Shown: positions 47,040-59,290, numbered from the stretch's first letter. The stretch: 64,000 bases of DNA from Bactrocera neohumeralis (GCF_024586455.1 NC_065921.1:83264163-83328162); one strand, 5' to 3'. The notes: generated by a model from the sequence alone, not told the origin. Numbers and translations are program-made.

Positions 47040-47960
47040 CAAAGAGACAGTTTAGAATAGGCTAAGAGCTTGATCCTAACAGAGATCTTATTTGGAGAGC
47101 TTAGAACGCCGGTCCGTTGAGGTATCTAAAGCTCCTGTATAATAGGAATGAGATTATCAGTTTGTTTTGGTTCGCCGAGTATAAAACTACCGAGGTAAGA
47201 CCGCCGAGATGTTTCAGCCGTAGTCTTGCAAAAACTAGACTCACCTTACTCCATAACATCCAATGCCCATTTCACAACTAGCGTCCGACAATATTTTGAG
47301 CTTTATCGCATGAATACCTAATGGACAGTGTCCAGTAAGAATTCTTACGATTGCCCGCATGTACTTCAGTAGATCTCAAGCGTTCTACGCTAAGCCGAAA
47401 AGTGTCTCGCAGTAGCACCTAAGCTGGACGTCGAAAGCTGTTAAGCGTACACGAGGTTCATTGGTCCCATGCTAGGTCGCAAGACGCCAATGGAGATTCA
47501 ACTCGATCACATTACGATGTGAGCGGTGCAAGAGGGTCCTTTCTGACTAGCTCATCGGCTTTGTCAGAGTTTCCGCTATGACCTTTCAGCCAAATGAACG
47601 AAACTATGAAATATCTCGATAATATTTCTAGTGAAGGCAGATACTCCTTGACTAGCTAACAGTTAGCGAGCTCAGTGCTTAGTGTTTCCGCTCTGCTATC
47701 GGATTGAATGCAAACCGCCCAGAAAGAGGCTGGAATTCTTGGTAGTACATCTATCAGCATCTTAATAGTAGCCATATTTGCTTGAGAAAGACTACCGGAC
47801 CGTCTAAAGCTAAGATTGACGTAGAGCTCCTTTTAGAAAACTTATTAAACCTTCTCTCTCAGCTGCGACTCATCCAAGAAAAAGCGAACTGCGTCTCTTC
47901 TCCAGCGACTTCTCCGCATCTGTAGATGCACAGACCCCACATTTTCTACAGATCTCCAAC
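47040..47960 (-). pseudogene. I-group LINE ORF2 remnant: RNase H and C-terminal module
   Basis: On the minus strand, FWAVCIQSDSRAETLSTELA (about 47740-47670) keeps the RNase H SDSRAA motif. GNSDKADELVRKDPL (about 47580-47530) matches the AGNxKADELARKG motif. RILTGHCPLGIHAIKLKILS (about 47345-47285) is the C-terminal module start, and FARLRLKHLGGL (about 47230-47190) its end. All four occur in the right order in broken frames. Confidence 0.65.
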
Positions 47961-48149
47961 TGATAGACAGCTTCGGATTTTATTTTATTCCATTAAAAAT
48001 ACTGTTCCAAACAGAAAATTTAGTACAATTTTGTAAATTTTTTTGTGTTACTGCCTTTTCCTATCGAGGAATGTTTCTGAGGCGACAGTTTTTGGCTGCT
48101 TTCAAAATAAGACTCACAAGATTATTTATACCCCACTGTGGCATATTCT

Positions 48150-48560
48150 TGCTCATTTATTCATGTTTCTCTTCTTCTTTGGCACTGCAACCTTGTGTTG
48201 GTGCCGATATCATAAAACTTCGCCAGTTGCCTCTATCCTTTACGAGTTCACTCCAGTTGTACATCCATATGCAGACAGGTCGGCAATATACTTGCTTCTT
48301 CCATTGGATTTGAATGAAGAAACCTTTTGCTCGAGTATATTTTTTCATGCGAAAGCCATGTCCTAACCAGCGCTATCGTTGGATTTTTATGCGGTTAGTC
48401 TTATTCGATATTCATGACTCGAGCGGCCGGCTTCCAAGATCTTGGGAAGTGCATTTCTCTCGAATGCTCCAAGTCTTTCTTTCTTTTCAGTATTCTTTAT
48501 TGGAATACTTTCCTCTAAAAGTCTTCCTGAAAGTCTATCGAAAGGTTTGGAGGACAAAAC
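48150..48560 (-). pseudogene. LINE RT C-terminal fragment
   Basis: On the minus strand, RWLGHGFRMKKYTRAK (about 48385-48335) corresponds to the RWLGHVxRM motif found after RT in RTE/CR1-like LINEs. WMYNWSELVKDRGNWRSFMI (about 48270-48210) matches the final NWxExAxDRxxWR motif. The upstream stretch to 48560 is broken. It appears to be a different family from the RTE copies at 9770, 27795 and 35950. Confidence 0.5.
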
Positions 48561-49239
48561 CTCTTATATAGAGCTGTTAACAGCACTAAGGACAGTTTCG
48601 ATTTCGAGCCATAATTAAAGATATTCTCTGAATCGTCTCTAGATTCTGCTTATCATTTGCTTATATGTACATATGTATGTATTTCTTTACAGTAGTGACT
48701 GACGTAATTACTGACGTTTTCTGTGCTAATGAATTATGTCTCGTGTTAACTTTAAGTTGTTGTCATTTTGGCACTTAACACCTCGTTATTTGCTCAACAA
48801 CAACTTATTAAAGCAGATGTGTCGGCATGTCCGTCTTGTTTGCTTGCTCAAACACCTGCCCGAAACGCCAAAGCATGCGTGTCGGTTTCCTCTTCATTGC
48901 ACATGAACACCATTTACAAGCTAATATTATACTTATACATGCATATATGAATATCTGTGTGTATGCATGTATGTATCTGTGGGTAAACATCACATTTTGA
49001 GGTGCGAAATCTCAACACTGAGTTGGCTGCACTTGCAGACGTGCGAATATTGGGTGAATATTCAAGAGTTGGCCAACAAGTGAGGAACTATGATTTTAGT
49101 TTAGAAGTTGCATATACAATAATCGTTGTTGTTGTTGCAAATAGTTGTGTAAATTCGTGCAGATAACGCAATTGCTTTGAAGCCTGAACCAAGTGTGAAA
49201 ATAATTAATTTAGACTAATTAAGTGTAAAAATCATCCTC
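48561..49239. other. Non-coding DNA
   Basis: An ATGCATGTATGTATC tract lies near 48962. No gene was recognised. Confidence 0.5.
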
Positions 49240-49795
49240 CTATGCCATCGATATACCATAGACAAGTCGATAGATGGATTGATATTTGAGGAATGCACTG
49301 CGATCCGTATCTATTGTGCCCTTTCATGTTATTAGAACATAGTCATAACAAAGAAGCTTAGACCAGCTCCTGAGTTAATGGCTGTAATGTGTTCTATCCC
49401 CGGATGAAATTGCCCGGTTGCCTGACACTTCCTTCTTACGATTGCAGGGCAACGCAGGATAATGAGCTCATTGGTCGCAAAAGCTGACTGATCTTTACTG
49501 ATCCGTGGGGCAGTATCCCAATCTGTGTGAATAATCCCATAGTCTGCAATAGTGACCTACAAGTATATAAAATACCAAAAGCGGCCTCAATTGGTCTCTG
49601 TGAAGAGTGATTAGTTTGTTGAACCTTTGCCAGTGCGTTTTCTACTGGCGCTTTTCACTTTCTGTAGTGTGGGAGCCTTCATCGAAAGACGGTTCGGGTC
49701 CTATTGGACTATTTGTCGCAACTTCTTTCGTCAAGAGTTCGGCTAGCTCATTCCCATTGATTCCTCTGTGCCCAGGTCCATTTCATTAGGGTATT
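49240..49795 (-). pseudogene. LINE RNase H C-terminal fragment
   Basis: On the minus strand, PGHRGINGNELAELLTKEVA, then TNSPIGPEPSFDEG, is continuous from about 49780 to 49675. It matches the VPGHxGIxGNExADELAKxG motif of LINE RNase H. Downstream pieces to 49240 (NELIILRCPAIVRRKCQ) resemble the ECPAL...R stretch of the C-terminal module. Confidence 0.6.
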
Positions 49796-51800
49796 GTTTT
49801 CAGTTGCAACCCTGCTAAGCATTTAGATTTTCTAAAGTGCTCTTTATGAGAACTGTAAGGAAGATAATTGATACTTTTCTTCTTCCGATACCGTTATATA
49901 GAGCGCTACAGATATATTTTTGAATGTCTTATAACTTTTCGGGAATATTGATATTCGTGTAACAATTTTTCTTCCAGGAGGTTATAGAAGTACAAGCGTA
50001 TAATTCTTTTGAATTTCGTCCCAACCCCAAATAAGTACTCAGATTTATAATTTTAAGAACGCACAAAAGCTGACTGTGTCTGAATCTCGAGTAACCTAAC
50101 TCTAAAAAATATAATTTTTTGTCTTCGATGTATGTTCTGTTAGTTCTCATGATCTAAAGCTTCTTGGAAGATGTTTTAAAGAACCAAAAAAAAAACATCA
50201 TATCAATGGCTGACCGTAGATAGTCCTCCCAAGATAATCTGCTTTCGAAATATCTAAAATTTTTCTAACTACTCCTCAAAAAAGACTATTGCTTATCTGA
50301 TATTTCTACTAGAGAACTACGATCGTTTATGGTTGACCGAGAAAGAGAGAGAGAAAGAGAGAGAAAGCGTCACGTTCATTGAGTTAGTATCAGCATGTAG
50401 TTTAATATTTCTCTGACAGAAAGGGTGGATTGTTTTATGAGCTAAGCTCACAGTGTGTTCGAACTCAAAACATCTTACAGACTGACTTTATCAATATTTG
50501 TCGATTTTGCAATCATCGAGTATGCTCTTTGTATCGACCAAAGACCTTTGAAAGGTCAATTTCAACTTAGTTTCAAGTCTTAGTAGACTGCAAGAAGTGA
50601 TATGAGGGGAAATTATCTCGATTCTGGACACGGTATAATAATATACACTGGTCTGTAACGCTGGTAAGAGAACCTATACTGGATTAAAATTCTCAAATTT
50701 TTACATATCCGCATTGGTTCTAATGTGGTCCTTATATTCGTCTACCAAACTCCGTCTGTTCTTCATTACTGGACTCTAGAGCGAAAGAGCGAAATATCAG
50801 CTGATTTCAGATTTTTGCTTATTTTGATACTCGAAAAAGACCTTGCAAGTTCTCATGTATAACTAGACCTAACCCATTCGAAACCTGTGTCATTTCCCTC
50901 TTTTTTACGGCGGCTACAAACGGTCAAAATTGAGCGATTGTAACTGGTAATTAGATATTACACTAAATATAACTGTAATATCACATGCAAGTGACCCTCA
51001 AGTAATTTAATCATACCTTTCTTAAAATCTACCTATCAATTTCGCTTAAAACGTACGCAAAGCCAACAACAACAATAACAAATTGCGTAACTAATTGCCG
51101 ACAAAACGAATGAAAATTTGACGCCTTCACGCGTTGCACGTTGAACATGTTGCAAGTGCTGGAAATCCACACATTTTCTAACTGCAGAAAAACAAGAAGC
51201 ACAAAAAAAGAAGTTAAAGAAAAGGAAACGCAGAAAATGCCGAAACATAAAAGGCTAATTAACTAAAGTAAACAGAGCAAAACAAAAGCTAAAAGGTTTA
51301 TGTAAAATAATACGAGCTGTGGAGGAAAGGGCTTGGCGAAGTTGCCGTATGGAGGGTCTGAAGTGCGGCTAACAAGACGCTAATTGTGTGTGGTGAGGTA
51401 AACAAAAACAGAAAACGAGTATAAATTAAATAACAAAGGGCAAAAATAATAACAAATTACTCAATTATGAGGTAATTGTAAGTAAATAAAGTGAATATGT
51501 CCAACAATGCGCCGGAAAACAAAAGCAAAATGAATATTTGAGAGGCCAATGTGTTGCTGGTGAATAGAGGAATAAGAGACGAGTTTATGCTAAATGTTTT
51601 AAGTATCGAATTGCAGTTGGGAACGGTGAATGGTGACCACTGGGCAAAATTGTATGCAGGTGCATTACAAAGAAGGTTAAAGCTTTTAGTAAACAAAATA
51701 ATGGTAAAAATATTTATAGCCGTAATATAATCATAAAATATAAACAAAGTGTTTACAATAACAAAGTAGGTTATAAAAATAGTAAATAACATGAAAAAAC
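49796..51800. other. Non-coding DNA with GA microsatellite
   Basis: Positions 50339-50370 are a GAGAAAGAGAGAGA tract, a possible GAGA-factor target. The long minus-strand frame at 51457-51792 is Ile/Phe/Thr-rich and lies in A+T-rich DNA, so it looks incidental. No transposon protein was recognised. Confidence 0.5.
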
Positions 51801-52629
51801 GTTAACTTCGGTGCAACACGAAGCACAAATAGAAAAGTTGTTCATACAAGAACTTGATTTGTAGCGGTCAATTTGTATGGCAGCTATATGCTATAGTCGT
51901 CCGATTTTAACAATATTTTCGAAGTTTACTCTATTGATTTGTGTCATAACTCAAACCGAATTTCATGAAGAAATCTTGTCAAATAAAAAAGTTGTTCTTA
52001 CAAGAACTTGATTTGGTGGTCAGTTTGTATGGCAGCTATATGCTATAGTGGTCCGATTTAAATAATTTCTTAGCAGGTTGCAACTATTGATTTGGATAAT
52101 AACTCATGTCAAAATTGATGCAGATATCTTGTCAAATAAAAAAGTTTTTCATACAAGTACTTGATTTGGAGCGCTTAGTTTGTATGGCAGCTGTATGCTA
52201 TAGTGGTCCGATTTGAACAATTTCTTCGCAGGTTACAATACTGCCTTAGATAATAACTCATGCCAAATTTTATGAAAATAGCTTATCAAATAATAAGGTT
52301 GTTCATACAAGTACTTGATTTGGAGCGGTCAGGTTGTATGGCAGCTATATGCTATAGTGGTCCGATTTAAGCAATTTCTTCGGATATTAATACGTTGACT
52401 TGGAAAATAAGTTGTGAAAGTTTTCAAGAAGATATCTTGTCAAATAAAAAACTTTCTCATACAACAACTTGATTTGGATCAATCAGTTTGTATGCAGGGC
52501 AGCAATTTGTTCATAGAATATAGGATCAAAAGCACAAACAAGTCATGCCAAGAATATCCCACTTTCAAATTTCAAGAAAACTGCCTTAAGACACCCATAT
52601 CGCACCATAAAAGAACAGAAAAAGGGTAC
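51801..52629 (-). repeat. 154-bp tandem array, copy D
   Basis: In reverse orientation it opens with the tail GTTAACTTCGGTGCAACACG. Units marked by TATGGCAGCTATATGCTATA follow, near 51881, 52033, 52188 and 52342, at spacings of 152-155 bp. A damaged fifth unit lies near 52490, where CAGCTATATG is lost. The copy ends near AAAAAGGGTACGAG, matching the inverted TATACCCT head. Each unit keeps TTGTCAAATAAAAAAGTTG, ACAAGAACTTGATTTG and GTGGTCCGATTT words. Confidence 0.85.
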
Positions 52630-53949
52630 GAGTAAGGCAAGCGAAAAATTAGTGTTGACAGCGCTTGTGGTTGCTGGCGGGACTTACCTACACATAACCT
52701 ATATATGTATATACCGATAAAAACCACCGCAAGTCTGCAATAAATCAGGCGAATTGTTTCCTCTTTTGTTGTTGTTCTTCGGCATGCCAAGTTTAAAGTC
52801 CATGTTGCGCATAATTTGCAGATGAAGTGGCAAAACCGCAAATAACTTGGAAAGGAGGTAAAAAGTTCGTAAAAAAGTAAACACTTGAAGATGAAGAAAG
52901 AAGTACATAAAAAACTAGAAGTAAGCATACAAGCGTTCTGTACTATATATAACCGTCTTTGACTTTCTCTAGCCACCACAAATACTTATTTTCTTTGCAA
53001 TTGAAGTGGAGTTGCCATGCAGATATTGACTATCTAGAAAAAACAACCTTTGAAGCAGTTAGCAACATTTTCTTGCAGGGTTGCATTTCTAATTACGAAT
53101 GCGTTTACTTTGCTGCATATCGATTACAGAAAGTGTGCGCGCTGCTTCATCAGCTAGGCTTTTGCTCTTAAGCGCAGCTTAGTCGTATTGATTACACGGG
53201 CTGCTTGAAGTCAACAGCTCGGCGCAAAAGTTCAAGATTAAGAAAGCGGTGTAATTGTTGTAAATACAAAAACAAATGCTTACAGTTTGTAAGGAAATCT
53301 TTAAGAAACTATGCATAAAGCAAATTAAATGAAAAAAGGTCTATGCAAATACTGATTAGAAGCTATATTCCATTTCCTTAGAGTAAAAATTCCAAACTTA
53401 TTTCGTATTAAAACGTGTTGGAGAAGTATTTATAAATATTTCTTTTTCTATTTGCAGATAATCTACAACAACCACTATTTTTAAAATCGTAAGTAACATT
53501 TTCTCTAATTTTACTTTAGGTCCGCACAGTATGCAGATTCTTAACTAGACAGTACAGTAAAATTTCATGAATTTGCCCATCGATGAAAATCCCATTTCGT
53601 TCAAAAATATCAAAAAAGATTCCTATAAAGCAATTTTACATATTAAAAAGCAATCTAATTGCTCTGATCTGATTTTAGGTACCACATGACCGGCTTAGAA
53701 GAACCTGTCCAAGTGAGTTCCCTGTTAGGAACGGTCGTTTAACCCAACCTATTCTAACTTAACCCTAATTTGATGTCAAATTCGCAATCTTAACCCTAAT
53801 GCTTTTGTACTTTTAGTATTTCGTTCGACCAAGTTTTTTTGTGTCATTTCCCATTAAGCTGTTAATATAAAACTTACTCACTAGAACCATTACTTGGTCG
53901 AATGGTCACAATATCATAGACATTTTTCATTCTTTCGATACTGTAGATA
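52630..53949. other. Non-coding DNA
   Basis: The 135-codon minus-strand frame at 52572-52979 starts inside the repeat array and has no motif. The stretch 53690-53790 (GAACGGTCGTTTAACCCAAC, then CTATTCTAACTTAACCC) resembles a LINE 3' tail. No gene was seen. Confidence 0.45.
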
Positions 53950-53950
53950 T

Positions 53951-54540
53951 TTAAGGAATCAATATCTCTGCAATGATCTCTACTGTTTTGGCCTTTGGTT
54001 TAAGGTCGGTTACGGATGCGGCCTCTTTTAATGTGCCCTTTAACGTTCCAAAAAAATTCGGTATTTCCGCCTGGTCCTTTTCTAACTCCAGTGAAATTGT
54101 GTCTATTCTAGTTTTCCGTTTGGGCCTTTTAACTTTTGGCTTTATAATGACAGCTTCAGATTGTCTTTTTAACCTGCTATGTATTGATGTTAATCGTTCC
54201 TTTTGGCTTTTCTGAGCATCAAAGTATTCCACTGTTCGGCTTTTCCGTTTCGAGGACGCGCAGCAGAACGTGTTTTCGCAGAACTGCTAGCGCGTCCTTC
54301 AGATGTGGTGTCGTGGACTCGATCGGTACCATGTTTTCTGGGCGAGAACTCGTCTTCTTTAATGACACTGATGTTAGTTGTAACACTGGTGATCGCAGAA
54401 CACTGCTACTTCTGCGAAAAACATTGCTTTATTCCTCGCTTTTGTTTTCTTCTGGCTGTGATTTTTGTTCACTGTTGAGGTTTTTGTTCATTGGGTATGC
54501 ATTTCATGCGATTGGCACCCAAGTACTCATGTGAGATTGT
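53951..54540 (-). pseudogene. Unresolved remnant, possibly a LINE ORF1
   Basis: On the minus strand, an upstream frame gives RRSSSVLRSPVL, LKKTSSRPENM and ESTTPHLKDALAVLRKH. A second frame (54232-53951, 93 codons) continues with SQKERLTSIHSRLKRQSEAV and IIKPKVKRPKRKTRIDTISL, then ELEKDQAEIPNFF. It is basic and Ser-rich, then Lys-rich, then acidic. This pattern recalls the N-terminal part of ORF1 (gag-like) proteins of fly LINEs. I cannot name a family, and no zinc knuckles follow. A frameshift divides the two parts. A host gene relic cannot be ruled out. Confidence 0.3.
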
Positions 54541-55040
54541 GTTCAGAACCAATCAGTAGTTCTTTTAACTGAAGATATACGGTCAATTTAATGGTGACGT
54601 GCTTAGAACCTACTTGAAGACCTGCCAGGCCTTTAACGAGACGGAAGCAACTGTGATATTGACTTACCAGCCATCACAGCAGAGTGTCACTCTTGTTTAC
54701 TAAAGTGACCGAATACCACTCTCACCAGTACGAAGACAAAATTGCTCTAATCAGTTTACCATTATACCTTAATCAAGATCTTATTGATCTCAATACTGAA
54801 GAACGCGAAATCGGGGTACTTCTTTTCCGCGTCGTCCTATTGTTGTATAGGTATTCCCTTGTTCTTTAGGCGCTGGGATTACTTATTCCAAGGCGGCACC
54901 TTATCACCTTGTCACCGGAGATTCATTGGCTGTTTCAGGCCTTTTAAGTCGAACCCTCCTCTCTGTTGCTCTTGAGTCAGTCTACAGTTCATCAAGGTGT
55001 AACCCTTGGTGACCTGAGCTCAGCCGCTTTGCTATATAAC
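54541..55040. other. Possible continuation of the ORF1-like remnant
   Basis: The sequence is less A+T-rich than its surroundings and has several medium open frames on the plus strand (54684-54975), but nothing could be assigned. Confidence 0.3.
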
Positions 55041-55044
55041 TGTA

Positions 55045-55130
55045 CACAAACCGACCGATCGCAAATCTATGCTATAAGAAATGCACATGTGAAGGGTATT
55101 ACCATATAGCTTCGATGTAGCAGTGTTCAT
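55045..55130 (+). repeat. Solo tail of the 154-bp array family
   Basis: CTATGCTATAAGAAATGCAC, ATGTGAAGGGTATTACCATA and TAGCTTCGATGTAGCAG correspond to the last ~80 bp of copies A and B (CTATAAGAAATGCAACTGTG near 2016). Confidence 0.6.
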
Positions 55131-55800
55131 CGTTTTTTCGTTGGTTCATTTTTGGTTTGTCTACATTATCATTTGATGTACTACGAGTACAACACTTAAA
55201 GTACAAAAACTTGCATTTATTTAGCACTTCTTTTTTTTTTTTTGTATGTCTCTAAAAGTGTTTACCCTAATGGGATGTGCCAAAATGTTAATGAAACAAC
55301 ATTAATACTCATTTGTAGAAAAAATTTCCCAAAAAACTGCTTTAAACCAGCAAATTCAATTAGCGACATTTATTTGCTAAATTGTTATTATTGTTTTTAT
55401 CAAAGGCATTTTTGGACACATGCCGCCGAAAATCATTAATTTCCTTTGCAAAAAGTCAACAACAGCAAAGGCGTGTAATATTTGAAGAAGGCGGTAGCGG
55501 CTTCCGTGCGCAAAGTGCTGATGAGGCGACGCAAACTAATGAGAAAACGGCACGAACAACAAAATAAGCGGGCAAACAAGTGGTTTTATATGTATTACAG
55601 TGTAGATGTATACATTATAGTGTGTTAATTTGTTTTTTTTTTGTTCCGCTTAATACTCTAAAAATAGGTTTTTAGATACCTCGAAGAAATTCTGTGCTAC
55701 TATGAGATCTTAGTTGTAACGGAAATATTCCCCGCCTTACAATTTTCTATTTTTTTCTTATTATCAGATAGGAAAAGTCTAATGTCGCTTTCAACTATAT
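55131..55800. other. Non-coding DNA
   Basis: There are poly-T tracts at 55230-55242 and 55633-55642. No gene was seen. Confidence 0.5.
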
Positions 55801-56195
55801 TTCGAAAAAATCATGATCAAATTTGACCCGGACTGTGAACTGATAGTAGGAAATTGAATGCTCTACAAAAAGGTCTCTTATGACTTTTTCGAAAAAATCA
55901 TGATCAAATTTGACTCGGACTGTGAACTGTTAAGAGGAAATGGAATGCTCTACTTAAAAGTCTCTTATGACCTTTACGAAATCATCATGATCAAGTTTGA
56001 CTCGGACTGTCAACTGATAGTAGGAATGGCTCTACAAAAAGGTCGTTTGTCTCAGACTGTGAACTGTTAGTAGGAAATGGAATGCTCTATAAAAAGGTTG
56101 CTTGTTTTAGTAGGAAAAGGAATGCTCTATAAAAAGGTCGCTTATGCCATTTTCGAAAAATTCATGATCAAATTTGACCCGGACTGTCAAAAAAA
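55801..56195 (+). repeat. ~90-bp tandem array with CAAATTTGACCCGGACTG
   Basis: ATGATCAAATTTGACCCGGA starts near 55812. It recurs at about 55902 and 55988, and again near 56164 in more or less mutated form. Within each unit, CTGTGAACTGATAGTAGG, AATGGAATGCTCTACAAA and AAGGTCTCTTATGACTTT follow in order. Two units in the middle have lost the first part. The 70-codon frame at 55858-56070 is a by-product. Confidence 0.75.
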
Positions 56196-56379
56196 AATAA
56201 TTTTTTCTCGTATTTCAATACAAATCTCTATCATCTGCTTCAAAATGGTCTGTTAAGCAACATAAGAAAATAACCAAAAACAACTACAACAACAGCTACT
56301 GTATTTTAATTATTGTTGTTATCAATTTTTTTTCAATTTCCGATTAAAGTCTATTGACTGAAACGCTTTCCGCCGCTCA

Positions 56380-56900
56380 TAGCGCCAATGTATGTGTGTA
56401 CGCGCAAGCGCTCGATCGGTAGCATTGACCTTGCTCACGGGCAGCGCAAAGCGCGTTTTTGGACACTGGCCATCGCGCTGGTACGCGCACTGGCAGACAG
56501 CTGTGGCAACCCAAACTCGCGCCCAAATGAGGCAGAAAACTTTTATTTGCCCGAACTTATCGATAGCCAGTGCGAAAGACAGCAAACTGAGTGAGCGCCT
56601 GTCTATGCTACACTTCCAGTGATGACAACGCTTGCAACGCCAGTTGCTTTAAAAGCAGGCAACACTAGTCAAACCGTAAAACCATTTCAACCGCGTGCTT
56701 CCACGGGAAAAACAGCGCGCCGCAGCTCAAGTTAAGCGTAGATTTGCGCTGCTTCAAACAGCGCGTCGCTTTAGAGTGCCCAACCGGTTTATATTTATGC
56801 TTAATGGGCCAGTTAGTTCGTGGCGCTCACAAATGCTGTAAAACGGCGGCGCGCATGCGCAGTGATTTCATGCGCTACAAATAAACTCACGCGTTTACTA
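56380..56900. promoter_or_regulatory. Repeat-free G+C-richer island with palindromic factor motifs
   Basis: This stretch is visibly richer in G and C than its surroundings, with many CGC and GCG words. It contains TATCGATA (56558-56565), the DRE site of DREF. AACCGGTT (56782-56789) is the Grainyhead consensus. CGCGCATGCGCA (56850-56861) fits the Erect wing/NRF-1 palindrome. A CAGCTG E-box lies near 56500. Housekeeping promoters of flies often combine DRE and other core elements. I see no long coding frame that it would drive within the window. Its direction is unknown. It could be a promoter, an enhancer or an insulator. Confidence 0.4.
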
Positions 56901-58379
56901 TGACGTTACATTTATATTTTTATAACAAATGCGGCATTTCTCATTAATTTTACTTTATTTCGTATTATTTCATTATTAATCGGCGTGTGTGCGTGTGTGT
57001 GGTTAGCGCGGCGCTGGACCTTATTTATGCTCATGTGTATATATGTGACAAATAACTGCTTATATTTATGTTGATATCATTGATCATGCGCTTAAGTAAG
57101 CATGGCTGTTGACTTTCAAGGTGGCTGACGTAATTTTTTATTGCTTTATTTAAATTTTTTTACAAACATTTGTATGGATCCAATGCAAGTGCTAATGAAG
57201 TTAATTTATTCAGAGACATGATCCCAAGACATTTATCAATTAAATTTCCCATCGATCTGTGGCAATGCACTCGCAATGGAGTACAGTGGGCCAAAAGTGA
57301 GAGTGAGAGCTTTGGGAAATGACATTTGATTCGCTAATAAAATAGTTCGGAAATCGTCGAATCAGCACTGAAACATCTTGAAGAGTACAAATTTTCAGAG
57401 TTTGGGCGCTGAATGGGTCTTGGAAACATTTTTTCAGATACCTTCCGATTCTATTTTGAAAAGTATAAAGTGTTGTAAAGTGTTTATATTAAGGACAGCA
57501 AGTCTAAGTGAAAGTGATAGAAACGAGACTATGCTCTTGGGCTTTTATCTTAACAGAAAATCCAATATCAAGGTCAACTCGATCTGATGAACTTAAATGT
57601 ATAGTTTGTTAGAGAAATAAAAAATAAAAAATTTTGAAATTTTCAACCACTTTTCGACGATTTGCCACTGCCACCTAAATCGCTTAGCATGAATTATCTG
57701 CATTTAGCGACGTTTTCTCACAATTTACTGATCAACGTCAAACGATTGACAGCTAATATGCATGACTTGAATTGCCATTGGTTTTCGTATATAAATACTT
57801 GTAACTTTTACGCTAATATCGCACACATGCAAACATACCATATGTATGTATGTATAAGATACAAACATTTATTCACTTAATTTGTTATTATAATTTATTG
57901 TCATTGTCATGGCATACATATCAGTCAATCAGTCCGGGCTTGCAATTCAAGAGCATACCTATATACCTACATACAATATAGACATACATATATACACTCA
58001 TTTATATATACTAAACATAGAAAAAAGAGTCTTGATACATATCTCTCTTAATTAGTTTAGATGGATCATCGCTTCAGGGGTCATAATTTAAATAAATTGT
58101 TGCGTAATAAAATTTATAAGCTTGCGAGCGAGGTAGAGTGATAAAAAATGAAATATTTGAGAATTTTTTTGACCTTGAGTGTTTTAAAGCGCTTAGCTTA
58201 ATTAACAGAAAACTAAAATGGGAATATTTAAAAATATTATATATGACATTTTTGTTGAATAATGTGGTGCAGGCGATTAAATTTTTTTGAAATTTATTAT
58301 TTTGTGGCAAAATTGTCAACAATTTCCACATAAACAATTAGTGGGAAAAAACTGTTTTGAAAAAGTTTTCAATAAGAAG
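56901..58379. other. Non-coding DNA
   Basis: There are no arrays or transposon motifs. Small microsatellites lie at 57836-57856 and 57960-58010. Open frames at 57378-57587 and 58074-58337 have no resemblance to known proteins. Confidence 0.5.
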
Positions 58380-59290
58380 AAAAAAATATTTTAGTCCCGA
58401 AATCAAACGGGATCCCGAAATTTCGGGTTTAAAATTTTACAATTTTTAAAATAAAAAAAAAAGTGTTTCTATTATAATTTCCAAATTAAACGGGATCCCG
58501 AAATTAGTCCCGAAATTTCAGATTTGAAGTTGGCAGCTTTTTAAATAAAAAAAGTTCTTTTCGGGATTTAATTTTTGTAATTAAAAAAATAAAGAGATGG
58601 ATTTCCAATTTAAATGGGATCCCGAAATTTCGGGATTTGAATTTTGCAGTTTTTTTAATCAAATAAAGTTTTTACATATGTACATATGTATATGAATTCC
58701 ATATTAAACGGTATCTCGAAATGGATCCCGAATTTCTGGGATTTACAAGTTTGAATTAAAATACAATTCTTATTTAACACTTTCCCACTTTTTTGACGTT
58801 TACGCCTTCGAGATAAATTATTTTAGTCCCGAAATTAAACGCGATCCGGAAATGGATCCCGAATTTTTGGTATTTAATTTTTGCAGTTTTTTAAATAAAA
58901 TAAAGTTGTTTATGTTATGATTTCTAAGTTAAACGGGATCCCGAAATTAATACCGAGTTTTTGCGATTTAGTTTTGCAGTTTTTGAAATAAAATAAATTA
59001 TTTTATGATTTGCAATCTAAACGAGATCCCGAATTTTCGGGACTTACAAGTTTGAATTAAAATACAATTCTTATAAAACAGTTTCCTACTTTTTTGACGT
59101 TTACACACTCAAGATCAATTGTTTTAATCCCAAAATAAAACGGGATCCCGAAATGTATTCCGAATTTTCGGGATTTAAACTTTGCAGTTTTTAAAATAAA
59201 ATAAGTTTTTTATATTATATTTTCTAATTAAACGGGATCCCGAAATGAATCCCGAATTTTCGGGATTTTTATTTTACAATTTTAAATTAA
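58380..59290 (+). repeat. GGGATCCCGAAAT satellite-like array
   Basis: AAACGGGATCCCGAAAT or a close variant recurs nine times, near 58409, 58491, 58617, 58709, 58842, 58934, 59022, 59141 and 59233. Each box is typically followed by a second CCCGAAWTTTCGGGATTT and a TTTTGCAGTTTTTAAAATA stretch. Spacing alternates around 90 and 120-130 bp. A longer module, ATACAATTCTTAT...TTTTTTGACGTTTAC, recurs near 58757, 59052 and 59284, giving a higher-order period of 230-300 bp. GGGATCCC and CCCGAAATTTCGGG are perfect palindromes. Confidence 0.8.

Noticed and set aside
50339..50370. GAGA-rich tract as a Polycomb/Trithorax response element
   Set aside because: It is an isolated simple repeat without clustered PHO (GCCAT) or other sites nearby, so a function cannot be supported.
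52572..52979. 135-codon minus-strand frame
   Set aside because: It starts inside the 154-bp repeat array and continues into A+T-rich DNA. The composition is incidental and no motif was seen.
58380..59290. Regularly spaced palindromic repeats, considered as a CRISPR-like array
   Set aside because: The spacers are themselves repeated, the units diverge and the context is eukaryotic. This is a satellite.
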